A model generated the notes under the pieces. It was not told the DNA's origin. It ran no database searches and was given only the letters and a program-made list of their open reading frames with translations. Positions 29,593 through 32,091 of a DNA stretch of 32,091 nt are shown here, piece by piece. The number at the start of each line of letters is the position of its first letter. The first letter of the stretch is position 1. Position numbers and translations under genes: made by a program. The DNA comes from Streptomyces niveus (lineage in GTDB: Bacteria > Actinomycetota > Actinomycetes > Streptomycetales > Streptomycetaceae), in the NCBI RefSeq assembly GCF_001723055.1, contig NZ_MDCR01000199.1:1-32091 (forward strand), read 5' to 3'.

Positions 29593-30854
29593 GTACCAGC
29601 ACCGTTACCGCAGCGAACGCGGCTCCCAAGAAGGGCGGCGGCCGGCGCAAGCTCACCCTGCCCGTCGTTCTGCTGATCATCGCCGGCGGACTGGCCCTGA
29701 TCTCCCTGGTCCGGCTCATCAGCGGCGCCGAGGACATCACCTCCGTAGGACAGGTGGCCGGGGCGCTCGAACTCGCCGTACCCATCGGTCTCGCCGGACT
29801 CGGCGGCCTGTGGGCCGAACGGGCGGGCGTCATCAACATCGGGCTCGAAGGGATGATGGTCCTCGGCACCTGGTTCGGCGCCTGGGCCGGATTCCAGTGG
29901 GGTCCCTGGGTCGGAGTCCTGTTCGGCATACTCGGCGGGGCGCTCGGCGGTCTGCTGCACGCGATCGTCACCGTCACCTTCGGCGTCAACCACATCGTCT
30001 CCGGTGTGGCCATCAACATCCTCGCCGTCGGCGTGACCCGCTACCTCTCCAACTTCACCTTCGCCAACGAGCCGGGCGGCTCCTCCAAGCAGTCCCCACG
30101 GATCGACTCGATCACCGAGATCACCATTCCAGGGCTCGCCGACTTCCTGACCGATCTCCAACAGAAACACTGGTTCCTGATCTCGGACATCGCCGGCGTG
30201 CTCGGCGGTCTGGTGACGGGCCTTTCCCTGCTGACGATCGTCGCCCTGCTGCTGATCCCGGGCACCTGGTGGGTGCTGTGGCGTACGTCCTTCGGACTGC
30301 GGCTGCGCTCCTGCGGCGAGAACCCGATCGCCGCCGAGACGCTCGGCGTCAACGTCTACAAGTACAAGTACATCGCCGTCACCGTCTCCGGCGGACTCGC
30401 TGGACTCGGCGGCGCCTTCCTGGCGATCGTCGCCACCGGCATCTACCAGGAGAACCAGACCGGCGGACGCGGCTACATCGGTCTCGCCGCGATGATCTTC
30501 GGCAACTGGATGCCGGGCGGCATGGCGATGGGCGCCGGTCTGTTCGGCTTCACCGACAGCCTCAAGCTGCGCGGCGGCGCCGAGAACGTGCACGCGATGC
30601 TGCTTCTGCTGGCGATCCTGCTGGTGCTCGTCGTGGGCTGGCAGCTCTACAAGCGCAAGTACGTCTCCGCCGTGATCTCGGCGGCCGTCTCCGCGCTGCT
30701 GTTCACCTGGTACGCCCTGACGGACCAGGTCCCCAGCCAGTTCGTGGACGCCGCCCCGTACGTGACGACGCTGCTCGTCCTCGCGCTGTCCGCGCAACGG
30801 CTGCGGATGCCGAAGGCGAACGGCATGACCTATCGAAGAGGCCAGGGCACATGA
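29589..30854 (+). CDS. Nucleoside ABC transporter permease 2
   Basis: A 421-residue permease of the same type as the gene before it and its dimer partner. Family segments are INIGLEGMMVLGTW, FGVNHIVSGVAINILAVG and LRLRSCGENPIAAETLGV (the ATPase-docking loop), with GRGYIGLAAMIFGNWMPGG near the end of the core. It has a basic N-terminus (PKKGGGRRKL) and some additional hydrophobic helices at the C-terminus. The GTG start overlaps the previous stop, and its stop overlaps the cytidine deaminase start (ATGA), so import and salvage are coupled at translation. It corresponds to NupQ of B. subtilis. Confidence 0.92.
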   Translation: MSTSTVTAANAAPKKGGGRRKLTLPVVLLIIAGGLALISLVRLISGAEDITSVGQVAGALELAVPIGLAGLGGLWAERAGVINIGLEGMMVLGTWFGAWAGFQWGPWVGVLFGILGGALGGLLHAIVTVTFGVNHIVSGVAINILAVGVTRYLSNFTFANEPGGSSKQSPRIDSITEITIPGLADFLTDLQQKHWFLISDIAGVLGGLVTGLSLLTIVALLLIPGTWWVLWRTSFGLRLRSCGENPIAAETLGVNVYKYKYIAVTVSGGLAGLGGAFLAIVATGIYQENQTGGRGYIGLAAMIFGNWMPGGMAMGAGLFGFTDSLKLRGGAENVHAMLLLLAILLVLVVGWQLYKRKYVSAVISAAVSALLFTWYALTDQVPSQFVDAAPYVTTLLVLALSAQRLRMPKANGMTYRRGQGT

Positions 30855-31261
30855 CGGACCCCGACGCCGGAGGCGGCGACTTCGACTGGGAGAGCCTGCG
30901 CTCGGCGGCCCGGGACGCCATGTCCCGTGCGTACGCGCCGTATTCGGGCTACCCGGTCGGCGCCGCCGCCCTGGCGGACGACGGCCGCACCGTCACCGGC
31001 TGCAACGTCGAGAACGCCTCGTACGGCCTCGGACTGTGCGCCGAGTGCGGGCTCGTCTCCGAGCTGCACGCCACGGGCGGCGGCCGGCTCACGCACTTCA
31101 GCTGCGTGGACGGCGCGGGCGCGCTGCTGGTGCCGTGCGGCCGGTGCCGCCAGCTGCTGTACGAGTTCGGCGGCCCCGGGCTGCTGCTCGACACCCCGGC
31201 GGGGGTTCTCCCGCTCGCCGAGATGCTGCCCCAGGCCTTCGGGCCGCAGCACCTCGCTTAG
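30851..31261 (+). CDS. cdd: Cytidine deaminase
   Basis: A 136-residue cytoplasmic enzyme that hydrolyses cytidine and deoxycytidine to uridine and deoxyuridine for pyrimidine salvage. It is the short, tetrameric type: GCNVENASYG binds the ribose, Cys63-Ala-Glu65 holds one zinc ligand and the proton-shuttling Glu, and PCGRCRQ supplies Cys96 and Cys99 as the other zinc ligands. It has a short extra Asp/Gly-rich N-terminus. It is translationally coupled to the permease and followed, 44 bases later, by thymidine phosphorylase. Confidence 0.95.
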   Translation: MTDPDAGGGDFDWESLRSAARDAMSRAYAPYSGYPVGAAALADDGRTVTGCNVENASYGLGLCAECGLVSELHATGGGRLTHFSCVDGAGALLVPCGRCRQLLYEFGGPGLLLDTPAGVLPLAEMLPQAFGPQHLA

Positions 31262-31305
31262 CACGTAAGACGCACCACCTACTCGCACTGCTGTTAAGGG
31301 AACCC

Positions 31306-32091
31306 ATGGACGTCATCTCCGTCATCCGCACCAAGCGGGACCGCGGCGAGCTGAGCCCAGAGCAGATCGACTGGGTCATCGACGCCTACACGCGCGGTGA
31401 CGTCGCCGACGAGCAGATGTCGGCCCTGGCCATGGCGATCCTGCTCAACGGCATGAACCGCACGGAGATCGCCCGCTGGACCGCCGCCATGATCGCCTCC
31501 GGCGAGCGCATGGACTTCTCCTCGCTCTCCCGCCCCACCGCGGACAAGCACTCCACGGGCGGCGTCGGCGACAAGATCACGCTGCCGCTCGCGCCACTGG
31601 TCGCCGCGTGCGGCGCGGCCGTACCGCAGCTCAGCGGGCGCGGCCTCGGCCACACCGGCGGCACTCTCGACAAGCTGGAGTCCGTCCCCGGCTGGCGCGC
31701 CCGGATCTCCAACGCCGAGATGCTGGACGTGCTGGAGTCCACCGGCGCGGTGATCTGCGCCGCCGGTGACGGTCTGGCCCCGGCCGACAAGAAGCTGTAC
31801 GCGCTGCGCGACGTCACCGGCACCGTCGAGGCGATCCCGCTCATCGCCTCCTCGATCATGTCCAAGAAGATCGCCGAGGGCACCGGCTCGCTGGTCCTGG
31901 ACGTCAAGGTCGGCTCCGGCGCCTTCATGAAGACCGTCGAGGACGCGCGCGAACTGGCGGCGACGATGGTCGGACTCGGCACCGACCACGGCGTACGCAC
32001 CGTGGCGCTGCTCACCGACATGGCGACCCCACTCGGTCTGACCGCGGGCAACGCCCTGGAGGTACGGGAATCGGTCGAGGTCCTCGCGGGC
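31306..32091 (+). CDS. deoA: Thymidine phosphorylase (C-terminus beyond window)
   Basis: The first 262 codons of a pyrimidine-nucleoside phosphorylase, which splits thymidine or deoxyuridine with phosphate to give the base and deoxyribose 1-phosphate; about 160-170 residues are missing at the right edge. Family segments are KHSTGGVGDKITLPLAP (phosphate site), LSGRGLGHTGGTLDKLES (the family signature), IASSIMSKKIAEGT and LDVKVGSGAFMK. AAGGGA lies 4 bases before the ATG. With cytidine deaminase upstream it forms a cytidine to uridine or thymidine to base route fed by the nucleoside importer. In S. coelicolor such salvage genes are followed by an adenosine deaminase, which may lie just outside the window. 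Confidence 0.95.
   Translation, partial: MDVISVIRTKRDRGELSPEQIDWVIDAYTRGDVADEQMSALAMAILLNGMNRTEIARWTAAMIASGERMDFSSLSRPTADKHSTGGVGDKITLPLAPLVAACGAAVPQLSGRGLGHTGGTLDKLESVPGWRARISNAEMLDVLESTGAVICAAGDGLAPADKKLYALRDVTGTVEAIPLIASSIMSKKIAEGTGSLVLDVKVGSGAFMKTVEDARELAATMVGLGTDHGVRTVALLTDMATPLGLTAGNALEVRESVEVLAG

Overview
The window looks like the chromosome of a Streptomyces or close relative. GC content is very high with G/C at nearly all third codon positions, GTG and TTG starts and ATGA/GTGA gene overlaps are common, and the protein families are typical of that genus. From memory, not checked here, the block CMP-nonulosonate synthetase / NeuB / BMP lipoprotein / nucleoside ABC transporter / cdd / deoA resembles the S. 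coelicolor region around SCO4880-SCO4889, which includes genes tied to a Kdn-containing wall polymer (teichulosonic acid).

Layout. (1) 1-2834: a TetR regulator, cut by the window edge, divergent from an MMPL-family exporter, with a candidate operator palindrome between them. (2) 2904-5062, minus strand: an alpha/beta-hydrolase-fold protein whose catalytic Ser position is Gly, a small secreted protein, and a Pro/Gly/Ser-rich protein of unknown function. (3) 5322-17577: a surface-glycan locus. It holds a GT29-like sialyltransferase with a helical N-terminus, a three-part GT8 / repeat / polysaccharide-pyruvyltransferase protein, an unrecognised protein with a low-complexity middle, a polysialyltransferase-like enzyme, a GT2 enzyme, a DUF6716-like glycosyltransferase, a NeuA synthetase fused to a HAD phosphatase, a NeuB synthase without the usual C-terminal SAF domain, and a second polysialyltransferase/GT52-like protein. 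The reading is: hexose phosphate plus PEP gives a nonulosonate 9-phosphate (NeuB), the HAD domain removes the phosphate, the NeuA domain makes the CMP-sugar, and the transferases build and decorate a polymer, possibly with pyruvate ketals. Kdn is the best guess for the sugar.

(4) 17630-23841: a rearranged region. A minus-strand set encodes a small helical ESX-like protein, a 776-residue WXG-type protein with a C-terminal hydrophobic stretch, and a lipoprotein. The lipoprotein gene is split in two by about 2.6 kb bounded by a 62-bp direct repeat. The inserted DNA carries a plus-strand fragment of a lipoprotein paralogue, a frameshifted tail of a paralogue of the large WXG protein, an intact lipoprotein paralogue and a degenerate ISAs1-type transposase. 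This resembles the cassette shuffling seen at secreted effector/immunity loci, though no toxin activity can be read from it.

(5) 24246-32091: an M20 amidohydrolase, then a nucleoside uptake and salvage operon: BMP-family binding lipoprotein, double-ABC ATPase (apparently starting at AUC), two permeases, cytidine deaminase and thymidine phosphorylase (cut by the window end). No tRNA, rRNA, CRISPR array or prophage was seen.
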